A stretch of 64,000 nt of DNA, from NCBI RefSeq assembly GCF_018619435.1, contig NZ_JAHFZF010000008.1, positions 62,001 through 126,000 of the forward strand. Direction: 5' to 3'. The notes below the pieces were generated by a model. It was given only the letters and a program-made list of their open reading frames with translations. It made no database searches and was not told the origin of the DNA. How positions within the stretch are numbered: the first letter of the stretch is position 1; every line of letters starts with the position of its first letter. This stretch comes from Rhodoferax sp. U11-2br (lineage in GTDB: Bacteria; Pseudomonadota; Gammaproteobacteria; Burkholderiales; Burkholderiaceae_C). Below, in pieces: positions 31,531-39,540 of this stretch. The position numbers and the translations under genes were made by a program.

Positions 31531-31590
31531 TGTATATGAAATTAGTGGTCAGCCCTTTTTAAATAAGGGCCGACAGCTATGTATTTGATG
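31531..31590 (+). repeat. Dispersed palindromic repeat, copy 3
   Basis: GGTCAGCCCTT (31547-31557) pairs with AAGGGCCGAC (31565-31574) around an AT-rich loop (TTTAAAT), with TATGAAATTAGT to the left and AGCTATGTATTTGAT to the right. It is located in the 171-nt space between the convergent NlpC/P60 and GGDEF genes, where a hairpin could end either transcript. Confidence 0.7.
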
Positions 31591-31633
31591 GCAAACCCAT
31601 CCGGACTGTGCCACCACACCAGCCAATAAGCCT

Positions 31634-33820
31634 TCAAAGAGGCACAGTGGCTGCGCCCACCTGCAGGTCATCACTGCGACGCTTTTTCATCAAGGCCTTG
31701 GCCTGGTACATCCGTTGATCGGCTTCGGCGATGCAGCCAGCCAGCGGATCGTCGGCGCTGTTGCGGATGGCATAACCCATGGCCGCACTGGGCTGGGCTG
31801 ATTCGCCGGGTGCAACAAGGTAGCTGGTTTGTTGGCAGCGTGCTGACAGGGCCGCGATGCCGGCTTGGGCTCGGTTGGCGTCGGTACCGGGCAACATGAT
31901 CAGGAACTCATCCCCCCCCAGGCGGAAAAAATACCCTTGTGGCCACTGCTGCTGTACCAGACTGGTGAACGACACCAGCAAGGCATCACCGGCCGCGTGG
32001 CCGTAGCTGTCGTTGATCTGTTTGAGATTGTTCACGTCGGCCACCACCAGGGCTTGTGGGTAAGCCCCTGCCACACCGTGGCTGGCCTTCTGGCTCAGGT
32101 AGTTGCGGTTGAAAAACCCGGTCAGGGCGTCGGTGTAGAGCAGGTTTTCGCGCTCGGTCAGAAACTGGGCCCGGCTTTTTTGCTCAGCCAGATTGCGCAC
32201 CACCTTGATCACCAGCAACAGAATGCCAAGCAAGGCCACAACCAGCACCAGAACCAGCATCAAGAGCCTCCGGTTGGCCTCGTTATCGAGGGCAGGCACA
32301 CTTTGTATGCCTGCGTATTTGGCGTCCTCAAAATCAATCAGCGGAATCACCTTGTCCATGATGGAAGCCAGCTCGGGCTGACGTCGGCTGACGCCAAAAT
32401 ACACAAACGAGTCCTTGGAGGTGTTGCCTCGTTTGACAACATCGGTGTAGCCCAGGCCATTGATGTAAAACTCCACCACCGTTGGGTTCTCGATCACATA
32501 GTCCACATTACCTTCGCGCACCAGCTGCAGTGAGGCCATGATGTCTGGCGTTTTCACAATCTGGGCGTTTTTGAGGTTCTTGCGCAAATACTCCTCGTGC
32601 CAGAAACCATCAATCACCGCCACCCGTTTGCCTTCCAGGCCGTACACATCCTGCACCGGGGCACTGGTTTTTAGACCCACGATGATGTCGCGCTCGGTGC
32701 TGATGGCATGGGGAAAGAAGAAGTCCTGGAGCCGGTCTTCCGTTTTGGCCATGTTGACCACGTCCACACCACCCCGTCTGGCCTGGTCCATGATCTCGGA
32801 GAAGCTGCCGCTGACCACCTTGAAACGGATGCCCACGCTGTCACCAATACGTTTGAGCATTTCCCCGGCAATACCGCGGTATTCCCCCTGGCTGTAGTGG
32901 TCAAACGGCAGGTAATCCTCTGCCACACCGACCGCGGCTGTGCCTTTTTGCTCCAGCCAGCGCAACTCTGTCTCGTTGAGCCGCAAGGTTTTGCGGTTGT
33001 AGAGACTCTCTGCATTGCGCTTCATGACCCGGATGGCCGTGTTTCTTTGGTCGATGTAGCGGTCCAGAACACGTCCCAACAGCTCACGGTCTCTGGCGAC
33101 GGCCATAGTCATGTCCGAGGTGATGGAGCGGATCTGCGCCACCAGGGCCACCTTGGGATGGGTGTAGAAAAAGTCATACTCCAACCCGGCACCAGCCGTC
33201 ACAAAACCGTCGATCAGACCCGCCTCCAGGGCCTGCAAACCCAACTCCTGGGAGTCGAACTCAAGGCTCTGAAGATGGATGTTCGGAAACTCCCGGTACA
33301 GCTGCTGAACCACAAAGTCATTGCGGATGAAGCCCACCTTCTTGCCATCCAGGTCACCCAGTGTCTGCACTGACGACGCCTTGAGTGCATACATGTTGTA
33401 GGGGTACTTCCACACTGGGCGGGTGAACCACATGATGCGTGAGCGCTCCGGGGTCGCGTTGACACCATACAGAATGTCAATCTGGCCCGCCACAAAGCAC
33501 GTGTAGGCGTCGTCCCAAGCTTTGCTCATGACGGGCACTAGCTTGAGCCCGAGTTGTGCTTCGATGTCTTCGATCAAAGCGGGCAGCAGCCCGTTGGGTT
33601 GGCCACGAAACTCGAAATAGTCCAGTCCGGCAAAAGGATCAAACCCCACGGAAAAGGTCTTGCCACGGTTGGCATCCAGCCAGGCCTGCTCGTCAGAATT
33701 GAGTTGCACCTGCGACGGCTCTGCGGCACTCGCAACACCTGCCAACGCACAAACCCACACCAGCAGCACAACCCAACCAACATAAGCCCTGCCGCGCCTG
33801 CACATCTGATCCCAAACCAC
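31634..33820 (-). CDS. Diguanylate cyclase with two periplasmic solute-binding (PBPb) sensor domains
   Basis: A membrane sensor of about 728 aa. A signal peptide (AYVGWVVLLVWVCALAGVASA) is followed by two tandem SBP_bac_3 domains. The first begins DANRGKTFSVGFDPFAGLDY and the second WLEQKGTAAVGVAEDYLPFDHY. A membrane helix (RRLLMLVLVLVVALLGILLLVI) leads to a GGDEF domain with DALTGFFNRNYL and RLGGDEFLIML. The active-site GGDEF is intact, but the RxxD inhibitory site five residues upstream is missing. I chose GTG 33820, which has GGAGG six nt upstream; GTG 33868 and ATG 33805 are alternatives. The ligand is probably a small amino-acid-like molecule, by family only. Confidence 0.9.
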   Translation of the reverse strand: MVWDQMCRRGRAYVGWVVLLVWVCALAGVASAAEPSQVQLNSDEQAWLDANRGKTFSVGFDPFAGLDYFEFRGQPNGLLPALIEDIEAQLGLKLVPVMSKAWDDAYTCFVAGQIDILYGVNATPERSRIMWFTRPVWKYPYNMYALKASSVQTLGDLDGKKVGFIRNDFVVQQLYREFPNIHLQSLEFDSQELGLQALEAGLIDGFVTAGAGLEYDFFYTHPKVALVAQIRSITSDMTMAVARDRELLGRVLDRYIDQRNTAIRVMKRNAESLYNRKTLRLNETELRWLEQKGTAAVGVAEDYLPFDHYSQGEYRGIAGEMLKRIGDSVGIRFKVVSGSFSEIMDQARRGGVDVVNMAKTEDRLQDFFFPHAISTERDIIVGLKTSAPVQDVYGLEGKRVAVIDGFWHEEYLRKNLKNAQIVKTPDIMASLQLVREGNVDYVIENPTVVEFYINGLGYTDVVKRGNTSKDSFVYFGVSRRQPELASIMDKVIPLIDFEDAKYAGIQSVPALDNEANRRLLMLVLVLVVALLGILLLVIKVVRNLAEQKSRAQFLTERENLLYTDALTGFFNRNYLSQKASHGVAGAYPQALVVADVNNLKQINDSYGHAAGDALLVSFTSLVQQQWPQGYFFRLGGDEFLIMLPGTDANRAQAGIAALSARCQQTSYLVAPGESAQPSAAMGYAIRNSADDPLAGCIAEADQRMYQAKALMKKRRSDDLQVGAATVPL

Positions 33821-33928
33821 AGTCAACCTCCAGAGTCGCGACCCATCTTCGAGTTTCTTATTCGACACATGCTAACCCAATGATGCACAGGCATTTTTGC
33901 TTGACGCAGCAAAGGGTTGCGTTGGATC

Positions 33929-33950
33929 AAAAGCCTGCCGATCTTCGGCA
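33929..33950 (-). terminator. Possible intrinsic terminator downstream of the FUSC gene
   Basis: On the minus strand TGCCGA-AGA-TCGGCA forms a perfect 6-bp stem (33936-33950). It is followed by GG and then CTTTTG, giving a short U-run. It lies about 70 nt after the stop of the FUSC-family gene. The U-run is short, so termination may be weak. Confidence 0.4.
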
Positions 33951-34018
33951 AGCTGTCTCTGCTTCTTGGTGAAGCTGGCTGGCAAACCGTTAGAAACCTC
34001 CGCACAACACCCGCTTCG

Positions 34019-36187
34019 CTAAGCTTGTCCCGTTTGGGTGTCGACCGCAAAACCACTGGCCAGCTCGGCCAGTTCGGGCAGCAGGCCCTCAATCAGGCTG
34101 AGCTGGCGCATCACCCGCTGCGCGGTCTCACTGACGCCATGTTCCAGCGCTTGTGCTGGTGCGGTGGACACTGGCCCAGGCAAGATCACCGCACTGCGTG
34201 TGGTCAGCGCACTGGCAATCTGTTCCAGCCCGTGCTGGATACACGTCTCTCGCAGGGTGATCTCTGCAGCCTGCAATCCGGCGGCGTCCTGCTCGCGGTG
34301 GGCGCCCAGCGCCGAGACATAACCGAGCAAGGTGTGGCTGGCGCACAAAAACCGGTAGGCCGCGTCGGGTGGCAAGCTGTAGCGGTCTGGTTCGGTGAGC
34401 ATGCTGGCCAGGGTGCTGGACAACTCGGCATCGGCATTGTGGGCATCACGCCGAGCAACACGGTACGGCAGGTCATCACGTGGGCCGCTGCGGTACTGCG
34501 AGAGGATTTCACTCAGGTAGGTTGCACTCAGGCTCAAACTGCGAGCCATGGCATGGTGCACCCGTTTGCCATGCCATTCCGGCAGGATAAAGGCCACGGC
34601 GGCAATTGCCAACAGGCTGCCCAGCAGGGTGTCAAGCAGGCGCGGCCAGACCAGCGCGTAACTGCTGCCAAACTGGTTAAAACACACCATCACCAGCACC
34701 GTGATGCAGGCGGTGGCCAGGCTGTAGCGCTCGGCACGAAAGTTAAAAAAAGCCACCCCCGAAGCCACCACCAGCGCCAGTTGCGCCAGAGGATGGGGAA
34801 AGGACGAAACAAACAGCGTGGCAGCAAGCAAACCAGCCACCGTACCGCCCACACGTTGCCCCAGCCGCAGCCAGGTGCTGCTGAAATTGGGTTGGCAGAC
34901 AAACACCGTGGTCAACAACACCCAGTAACCTTGCGGCAGATCCAGCAGATTGAGCAGGGCGTAACCGGCAGTTAACGCCGCCGACAGGCGCAGGCCGTGG
35001 CGAAAACGCCGGGACGAGGGCCTGAACTGCTGGCGCAGACGCCGCCACATCTCCGCCAGGGTTTGCGGATCGGCATCTCGCAAAGTACTGTCAGAGATGA
35101 CCTCCAGTGCATCGGGCTGGCCCGCGTGGGACAGGCGCAGCTCTATGGTGCGCAGGTTGCGGCACAGATCCGACAGCGCGTTCACCAAGGCTTTGTCCTG
35201 CGGCCCGGTGGTCTGGACATGGCTTAACGCAGCATCCAGCTCCTGCAATGCAAGGGCACCGGCATTGCCGTAGTCGAAGACATCTCCTTGCGCAATGGCT
35301 TGGCCGAGTCGCGTGCAAGCTGCGGCCTGCAAGGACATCAGGCGCTGACAACGAAACAACACATCGCTGCGGGAAAAGGCCTCACTCAAAGCTTCATACG
35401 GGTGATGCGCTGAGCTGGCCCGCTCATGCACCTCCTGGGCCAAAAAATACCATTGCAGAAAAGGGCGAGCGCCGTGTGCCGGGCGCGGAGATTGGGCCCA
35501 CAACAGCAGAATCTGGCGCGCCCGGTTCATCTGGCCCACCAGCCGCCCATTCTGGGCCGCCAATGCCAAACGCAAGGCCTTCACATCGCGCCCGCGCACC
35601 GGCTCCAGCAAGGAGGCTTTGAGCGCCAGATACCGCCCCAGTGCCACAAACACCTGGGACACCACCTGACTGGCAGGCCGATTGGCAAAAATGGCGGCGG
35701 CCACCAGTGAAATGGCGCCGTACCAGCAGGTGCCTGCCAGCAGCAGCAGGGGGTCATGCAGGAACGGCACCGTGTTGTCTGCATGTTGTGCCACACCCAG
35801 CATGGTGTAGATCGCCAGAATCACAGACGCGATGGCAATCGTGGCGTAACGCTCTCCCAGAGCACCCAGCATCACATAGGTGAAGGTGGACAAAGCCAGG
35901 CCAACAGCGAACAACCATGGGTAAGGGAACAACAGCCGCACCGACACCGACGTCACACCAAAACACAGCAGGGTGACCAGCAGCGCTTTCATCCGCCCTG
36001 CCACCCGGTCGGGCGACTCAGCCAGCGCAGCGGCAATGATCCCGAGGATCAGACCGATCAACCAATCTTCATGGCCCGCGACAAAACAAAAGCCCACCAC
36101 ACCGGCGAACGCCAGCGCGACTTTGAGGCTGTCAAGGGTCTTGTCATGCGACCACAAGCGGCGCAGGTAGACCAAGTCATGGAACAT
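34019..36187 (-). CDS. FUSC-family (YccS/YhfK-like) inner membrane protein
   Basis: A 722-aa integral membrane protein with two hydrophobic blocks. One is at residues ~25-170 (VALAFAGVVGFCFVAGHEDW, LIGLILGIIAAALAE and further helices), the other at ~410-520 (LSAALTAGYALLNLLDLPQGYWVLLT). A cytoplasmic helical domain follows each. Duplicated membrane halves and motif PQGYWVLLTTVFVCQPNFS are typical of the YccS/FUSC family, related to aromatic acid exporters (AaeB) and plant ALMT/FUSC proteins. The substrate is unknown. It stands alone in its orientation after a MazG-like gene. Confidence 0.85.
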   Translation of the reverse strand: MFHDLVYLRRLWSHDKTLDSLKVALAFAGVVGFCFVAGHEDWLIGLILGIIAAALAESPDRVAGRMKALLVTLLCFGVTSVSVRLLFPYPWLFAVGLALSTFTYVMLGALGERYATIAIASVILAIYTMLGVAQHADNTVPFLHDPLLLLAGTCWYGAISLVAAAIFANRPASQVVSQVFVALGRYLALKASLLEPVRGRDVKALRLALAAQNGRLVGQMNRARQILLLWAQSPRPAHGARPFLQWYFLAQEVHERASSAHHPYEALSEAFSRSDVLFRCQRLMSLQAAACTRLGQAIAQGDVFDYGNAGALALQELDAALSHVQTTGPQDKALVNALSDLCRNLRTIELRLSHAGQPDALEVISDSTLRDADPQTLAEMWRRLRQQFRPSSRRFRHGLRLSAALTAGYALLNLLDLPQGYWVLLTTVFVCQPNFSSTWLRLGQRVGGTVAGLLAATLFVSSFPHPLAQLALVVASGVAFFNFRAERYSLATACITVLVMVCFNQFGSSYALVWPRLLDTLLGSLLAIAAVAFILPEWHGKRVHHAMARSLSLSATYLSEILSQYRSGPRDDLPYRVARRDAHNADAELSSTLASMLTEPDRYSLPPDAAYRFLCASHTLLGYVSALGAHREQDAAGLQAAEITLRETCIQHGLEQIASALTTRSAVILPGPVSTAPAQALEHGVSETAQRVMRQLSLIEGLLPELAELASGFAVDTQTGQA

Positions 36188-36201
36188 GTTGGAGACAGTT
36201 A

Positions 36202-36240
36202 AAAAAAGAGTCAGGCGGTTGCCGGGTCAGCCCTGACCCA
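36202..36240 (-). terminator. Terminator-like hairpin after the MazG-like gene
   Basis: The plus strand has GGGTCAG-CC-CTGACCC (36224-36239), a 7-bp hairpin. On the minus strand a larger fold GTCAGG...CCTGAC is followed directly by TCTTTTTTT (36201-36210). The T7 run after a stem suits an intrinsic terminator for the LdhA/MazG-like transcript, which ends at 36273. Confidence 0.5.
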
Positions 36241-36272
36241 GCATGTGGCTTCAAAGCACAATCTGCGCCAGA

Positions 36273-36602
36273 CTAGATTGTGGTCGGTGGGTACTTGACC
36301 GCGTTGAGCGCGATTTTTGAGGTCACCGCTGCATTGATGTCGATGCCCAGCACCATCACCAGACGCATCAGGTAAAGCAACACGTCCGAGACCTCCTGGC
36401 GCACATGTTCGGCTTTGTCGGTCTGCATGATCTGCTCGGCCTGTTCGTCGGTCAACCACTGAAAGATCTCGGCCAGTTCCCCCACCTCACCGGTCAGGGC
36501 GAGGATCAGGTTGCGGGGCGTGTGAAATTGGTCCCAGTCGCGCTGGTCGGCAAATTCCTGCAAAGCCGCCTCCAGGGCGGCGGTTTCAAGCAGTTTGGTC
36601 AT
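36273..36602 (-). CDS. MazG-like nucleotide pyrophosphohydrolase
   Basis: A 109-aa all-alpha NTP pyrophosphohydrolase of the MazG-like / RS21-C6 (dCTPase) type. The metal-binding signature ExxE-x-ExxD appears as LTGEVGELAEIFQW and RQEVSDVLLYLMRL. Such enzymes hydrolyse non-canonical or excess dNTPs to dNMP and PPi. N-terminal RDWDQFHTPRNLILAL is typical of the family. It lies 18 nt after ldhA and is likely in the same transcript. Confidence 0.88.
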   Translation of the reverse strand: MTKLLETAALEAALQEFADQRDWDQFHTPRNLILALTGEVGELAEIFQWLTDEQAEQIMQTDKAEHVRQEVSDVLLYLMRLVMVLGIDINAAVTSKIALNAVKYPPTTI

Positions 36603-36620
36603 GACAGTTCCGCGCGTGCT

Positions 36621-37619
36621 TCAGCTTGTTTTGACCTGGTTGAGCATCGGTTCACCGCGCTCGAACGCACTGGCGTTGCCCAGTGTGGTGCTGGCAATCG
36701 CGTGCAAGGCCTCACGCGTGAGAAAACCCTGGTGCGAGGTGATCAGCACATTCGGAAAAATCATCAGCCGCGCCAAGGTGTCATCCTGCAGCGGCCGGTC
36801 GGACAGGTCATGGAAAAACACGCCCTCCTCCATCTCGTACACATCCAGCCCCACACCGCCCACCTGACCGGTCTTGAGCGCGTCGATCAGCGCCTGTGAG
36901 TCGACCAGACCACCGCGGCTGGTGTTGATGAGGATGACACCGCGCTTGGTGCGCGCCAGTGCCGCTGCATCGATGATGTGGTGGCTTTGTTCGCTCAAAG
37001 GCAGATGCAGGGAAATCACATCGGACTCTTCCAGCAGGCGCTCCAGCGTGACGTACTCAAAACCGACCTGCTGCGCGATCTGTGCGTTCTCATAGGGGTC
37101 ATAGGCCACAACCTTGCAACCAAAACCTTTGGCAATCCGCATTGCACACTGGCCGATGCGCCCGGCACCCAGCGCACCAAAGGTCTTGCCGTGCAAGTTG
37201 AAGCCTTCCAGGCCGTCGAGTGAAAAGTTCTGCTCGCGCACCCGGTTGTAGGCACGATGGGTCTTGCGCACCAGAGTCAGCAGCAAGGCAAAACAATGCT
37301 CGGCCACCGCGTCGGGTGAGTACGCGGGCACCCGCGCCACACAAATGCCCAGCCGCTCGGCGGCCACAATGTCGATGCCGTTAAAACCCGCTGCACGCAG
37401 CAGGACCAGCTTCACACCAAGCTGCTGCAGGCGATGCAGCACCGGGTCGGTCAAGCGGCAGTTGACAAAAGGGCAAACCGCATCAAAACCATGGGCCAGC
37501 TCAACGGTCTTGTCATACAGACGCTCTTCAAAAAACTCGAGCGTGTGGGCGCCATCGGCATTGGCGGCGTTCAGCGCCTGTTCGTCATACGCATGGGTGT
37601 CAAAAACGGCGATGCGCAT
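36621..37619 (-). CDS. ldhA: D-lactate dehydrogenase (2-hydroxyacid dehydrogenase family)
   Basis: An NAD-dependent D-2-hydroxyacid dehydrogenase of 332 aa, most like fermentative LdhA, which reduces pyruvate to D-lactate. Key features are the nucleotide-binding GAGRIG (151-156), catalytic R235 in NTSRGGLVD, E264 in VYEMEEGVFF and H296 in TSHQGFLT. N-terminal FDTHAYD and LRAAGFNGID are also LdhA-like. It is expected in the cytoplasm under oxygen limitation. It lies 3 nt after the DUF1993 gene and 18 nt before the MazG-like gene. Confidence 0.92.
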   Translation of the reverse strand: MRIAVFDTHAYDEQALNAANADGAHTLEFFEERLYDKTVELAHGFDAVCPFVNCRLTDPVLHRLQQLGVKLVLLRAAGFNGIDIVAAERLGICVARVPAYSPDAVAEHCFALLLTLVRKTHRAYNRVREQNFSLDGLEGFNLHGKTFGALGAGRIGQCAMRIAKGFGCKVVAYDPYENAQIAQQVGFEYVTLERLLEESDVISLHLPLSEQSHHIIDAAALARTKRGVILINTSRGGLVDSQALIDALKTGQVGGVGLDVYEMEEGVFFHDLSDRPLQDDTLARLMIFPNVLITSHQGFLTREALHAIASTTLGNASAFERGEPMLNQVKTS

Positions 37620-37622
37620 GGT

Positions 37623-38129
37623 TTACGCCTGGCCCAAAAAATCACGTTTGCCCAATTCAACACCGTTGCTCCGGGCAATGGCATAGGCGGTGGTCACGTG
37701 GAAATACAGGTTGGGCAACACATAGGTCGTGAGGTAGTCCTGACCCTTGAAGTGCAGTTCACCACTGCGCATGGCCAATGTGATGGCCTTGTCCTCGCTG
37801 CCGTCGATCTGCTCAGACGTGAAGCTCTGCAGGTAGTCGATGGTTTTCTGGATGCGGACTTGCAGCTCCGGAAAACTCGCTTCGTTGTCCTCGAACCTGG
37901 GCGGCTCCTGCCCAGCCAGACGGGCTGCGCCGCCCTTGACCGTGTCCGAGGCAATCTGGACCTGCTTGACCAAGGGCAACATGTCTGGAAACAAACGTGC
38001 GCCGACAAACACCGCCGGATCGATCTTACGGGCCTCGGCGTGGGAGGCAATTTTGTCGAGGAAAGCGGCTAGGTTGGTCAGCGCGCGAACAGCGGGCGGA
38101 ATGAATGCCTGGTACATGGAAATGCTCAT
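37623..38129 (-). CDS. DUF1993-family protein
   Basis: A 168-aa predicted four-helix-bundle protein of the DUF1993 family, distantly related to DinB-like folds. Typical segments are MYQAFIPPAVRALTNLAAFLDKA-like (residues 5-25), KIDPAVFVGARLFPDMLPLVKQVQIA and LPNLYFHVTTAYAIARSNGVELGKRDFLG. No reaction is known. The ATG at 38129 was chosen because the sequence upstream of MSISMYQ in the longer frame is not protein-like. It precedes ldhA by 3 nt. Confidence 0.85.
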   Translation of the reverse strand: MSISMYQAFIPPAVRALTNLAAFLDKIASHAEARKIDPAVFVGARLFPDMLPLVKQVQIASDTVKGGAARLAGQEPPRFEDNEASFPELQVRIQKTIDYLQSFTSEQIDGSEDKAITLAMRSGELHFKGQDYLTTYVLPNLYFHVTTAYAIARSNGVELGKRDFLGQA

Positions 38130-38211
38130 GGTGAAATCTTTCGTGACGGGGCTATCCCGCTGGGTTGAAAAGACCTGCAGTCGATAGGCTGCTTCTGCGT
38201 TGTATTGTCGG

Positions 38212-38754
38212 TCATGGTTTTGACGCCAGTACAACAGGCGTCTCCCCTCGTTGGTCCAGCGCAGCCACGCGGCGCGGCCACACACCCACACTGTACAGTG
38301 CCCACACCACGAATACCGGCTGAAACAGTGGGCGGATCCAGTAGTACCAGGCGCCAAATTCGAGCCCCTGCACGGTCTGACCTTGCAGTGCCACGTTGAT
38401 GTTCGCGGCCACCACACACACCAGCATCACCGCGAGCCAGATACCGGCTTGGCGTTGCAGGTTGGGCAAGCCCAAACGCTGGTAAATACGCACGGGCAGC
38501 AACAGCCCCAGGCCACCCAGGAGTTCGGCCGCACCTGTGAAGTAGACCCAGAACAAGGCGTGGTCAGCCAGCACTGCGGGCAACATAGGGGCGTAACGCG
38601 TTAAACCGTTGGAAAAGTGGTCGATTCCTGTGAACAGGAAACCCAGTGCCAAACCACAACGCATGCTGTCACGCAGCCCCAAACGCTGTCCGGTCAGACG
38701 AACAAACAGCCAGCTCAACACAGAACCCAGGGTAATCAGAAACAGAAAACTCAT
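38212..38754 (-). CDS. DoxX-like integral membrane protein
   Basis: A 180-aa protein with about five hydrophobic helices (SFLFLITLGSVLSWLFV, GLALGFLFTGIDHF, WVYFTGAAELLGGLGLLLPV, GIWLAVMLVCVVAAN, PVFVVWALYSVGVW). The FTGAAELLGGLGLLLP segment fits the DoxX/DoxD family. The role is unknown; relatives are linked to thiosulfate:quinone oxidoreduction or redox stress. ATG 38754 has AAGG eight nt upstream. It is divergent from the TetR gene across a large palindrome that overlaps its promoter, so it is very probably that regulator's target. Confidence 0.8.
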   Translation of the reverse strand: MSFLFLITLGSVLSWLFVRLTGQRLGLRDSMRCGLALGFLFTGIDHFSNGLTRYAPMLPAVLADHALFWVYFTGAAELLGGLGLLLPVRIYQRLGLPNLQRQAGIWLAVMLVCVVAANINVALQGQTVQGLEFGAWYYWIRPLFQPVFVVWALYSVGVWPRRVAALDQRGETPVVLASKP

Positions 38755-38771
38755 CAGAACCACCTTTGATT

Positions 38772-38816
38772 GTTAACAGCGGAAACATTGTAGAATAAGA
38801 TGTTTCCGCTGTTAAC
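38772..38816. promoter_or_regulatory. Perfect 17-11-17 operator with two divergent promoters
   Basis: GTTAACAGCGGAAACAT (38772-38788) and ATGTTTCCGCTGTTAAC (38800-38816) are perfect inverted repeats separated by 11 nt. Divergent promoters fit inside. Minus strand: TTAACA (38810-38815), 17-nt spacer, TACAAT (38787-38792), toward the DoxX-like gene. Plus strand: TTAACA (38773-38778), 17-nt spacer, TAAGAT (38796-38801), toward the TetR gene. Both -35 boxes are in the palindrome arms, so regulator binding would block both genes. Confidence 0.85.
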
Positions 38817-38827
38817 TTTACCTCGAC

Positions 38828-39469
38828 ATGAGCAGCTCCTATCACCACGGCGATCTGAAAACGGCCCTGCTGGCCTACGCCATGAACCAGTTGGAAAACA
38901 ACGGTCTGGGAGCACTGTCGATGCGGGACATGGCCAAAGCCATCGATGTGTCTCACACGGCGGCCTACCGCCATTTCACCGACAAACAGGCACTGCTTGA
39001 AGCCGTGGCGGTGCAGGGTTTTGAGACACTGCGCGGCGCCTGCGAGCAGGCCGTTGAAGGGGCCGAGTTGTCGCCGCGTGAGCGGCTACTGGCCTGTGGT
39101 CTGGCGTATGTGCAATTTGGTCTGGACAAACCCAAACTCCTGACCCACATGTTCACGACGGCGGCGCAGGTCGAGCCCTGCCCGGCACTGTCGGGCGCCG
39201 GGGCAAATCTGTTTGTGGTGTTGCAGAACCTGGTGGCCCAGGGCCAGAGCCAAGGCCATTTCCGCGAAGAGGATGTGCGTGAGCTGTCTTACGCCTGCTG
39301 GGCCATGGTGCATGGTCTGGCCATGTTGTTGAACATGGACCGAACCCGGAGCACACCCGCAGAACCCGCAGCGCTGATGGACCGAGCAGCCAAGTCTTTG
39401 ACAGTGTTCCTGGACGGCTTGTGTTGCACAGAAACTCGCACGGGCACTGATCTACTCACCCGCAGATAA
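38828..39469 (+). CDS. TetR/AcrR-family transcriptional regulator
   Basis: A 213-aa one-component regulator. The N-terminal TetR helix-turn-helix spans residues ~8-55 (YHHGDLKTALLAYAMNQLENNGLGALSMRDMAKAIDVSHTAAYRHF, read in pieces). The C-terminal domain (ELSPRERLLACGLAYVQFGLDKPKLLTHMF) resembles the WHG/TetR_C_33 type. The inducer is unknown. It probably represses itself and the divergent DoxX-like gene through the palindrome 12 nt upstream of its ATG. Confidence 0.92.
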   Translation: MSSSYHHGDLKTALLAYAMNQLENNGLGALSMRDMAKAIDVSHTAAYRHFTDKQALLEAVAVQGFETLRGACEQAVEGAELSPRERLLACGLAYVQFGLDKPKLLTHMFTTAAQVEPCPALSGAGANLFVVLQNLVAQGQSQGHFREEDVRELSYACWAMVHGLAMLLNMDRTRSTPAEPAALMDRAAKSLTVFLDGLCCTETRTGTDLLTRR

Positions 39470-39540
39470 CTTCTCTACGACACGTTTTCACAGCGAAACC
39501 GACAAAAACGTTCAAGGCACTTGACGCCAGCGGATGCGCA

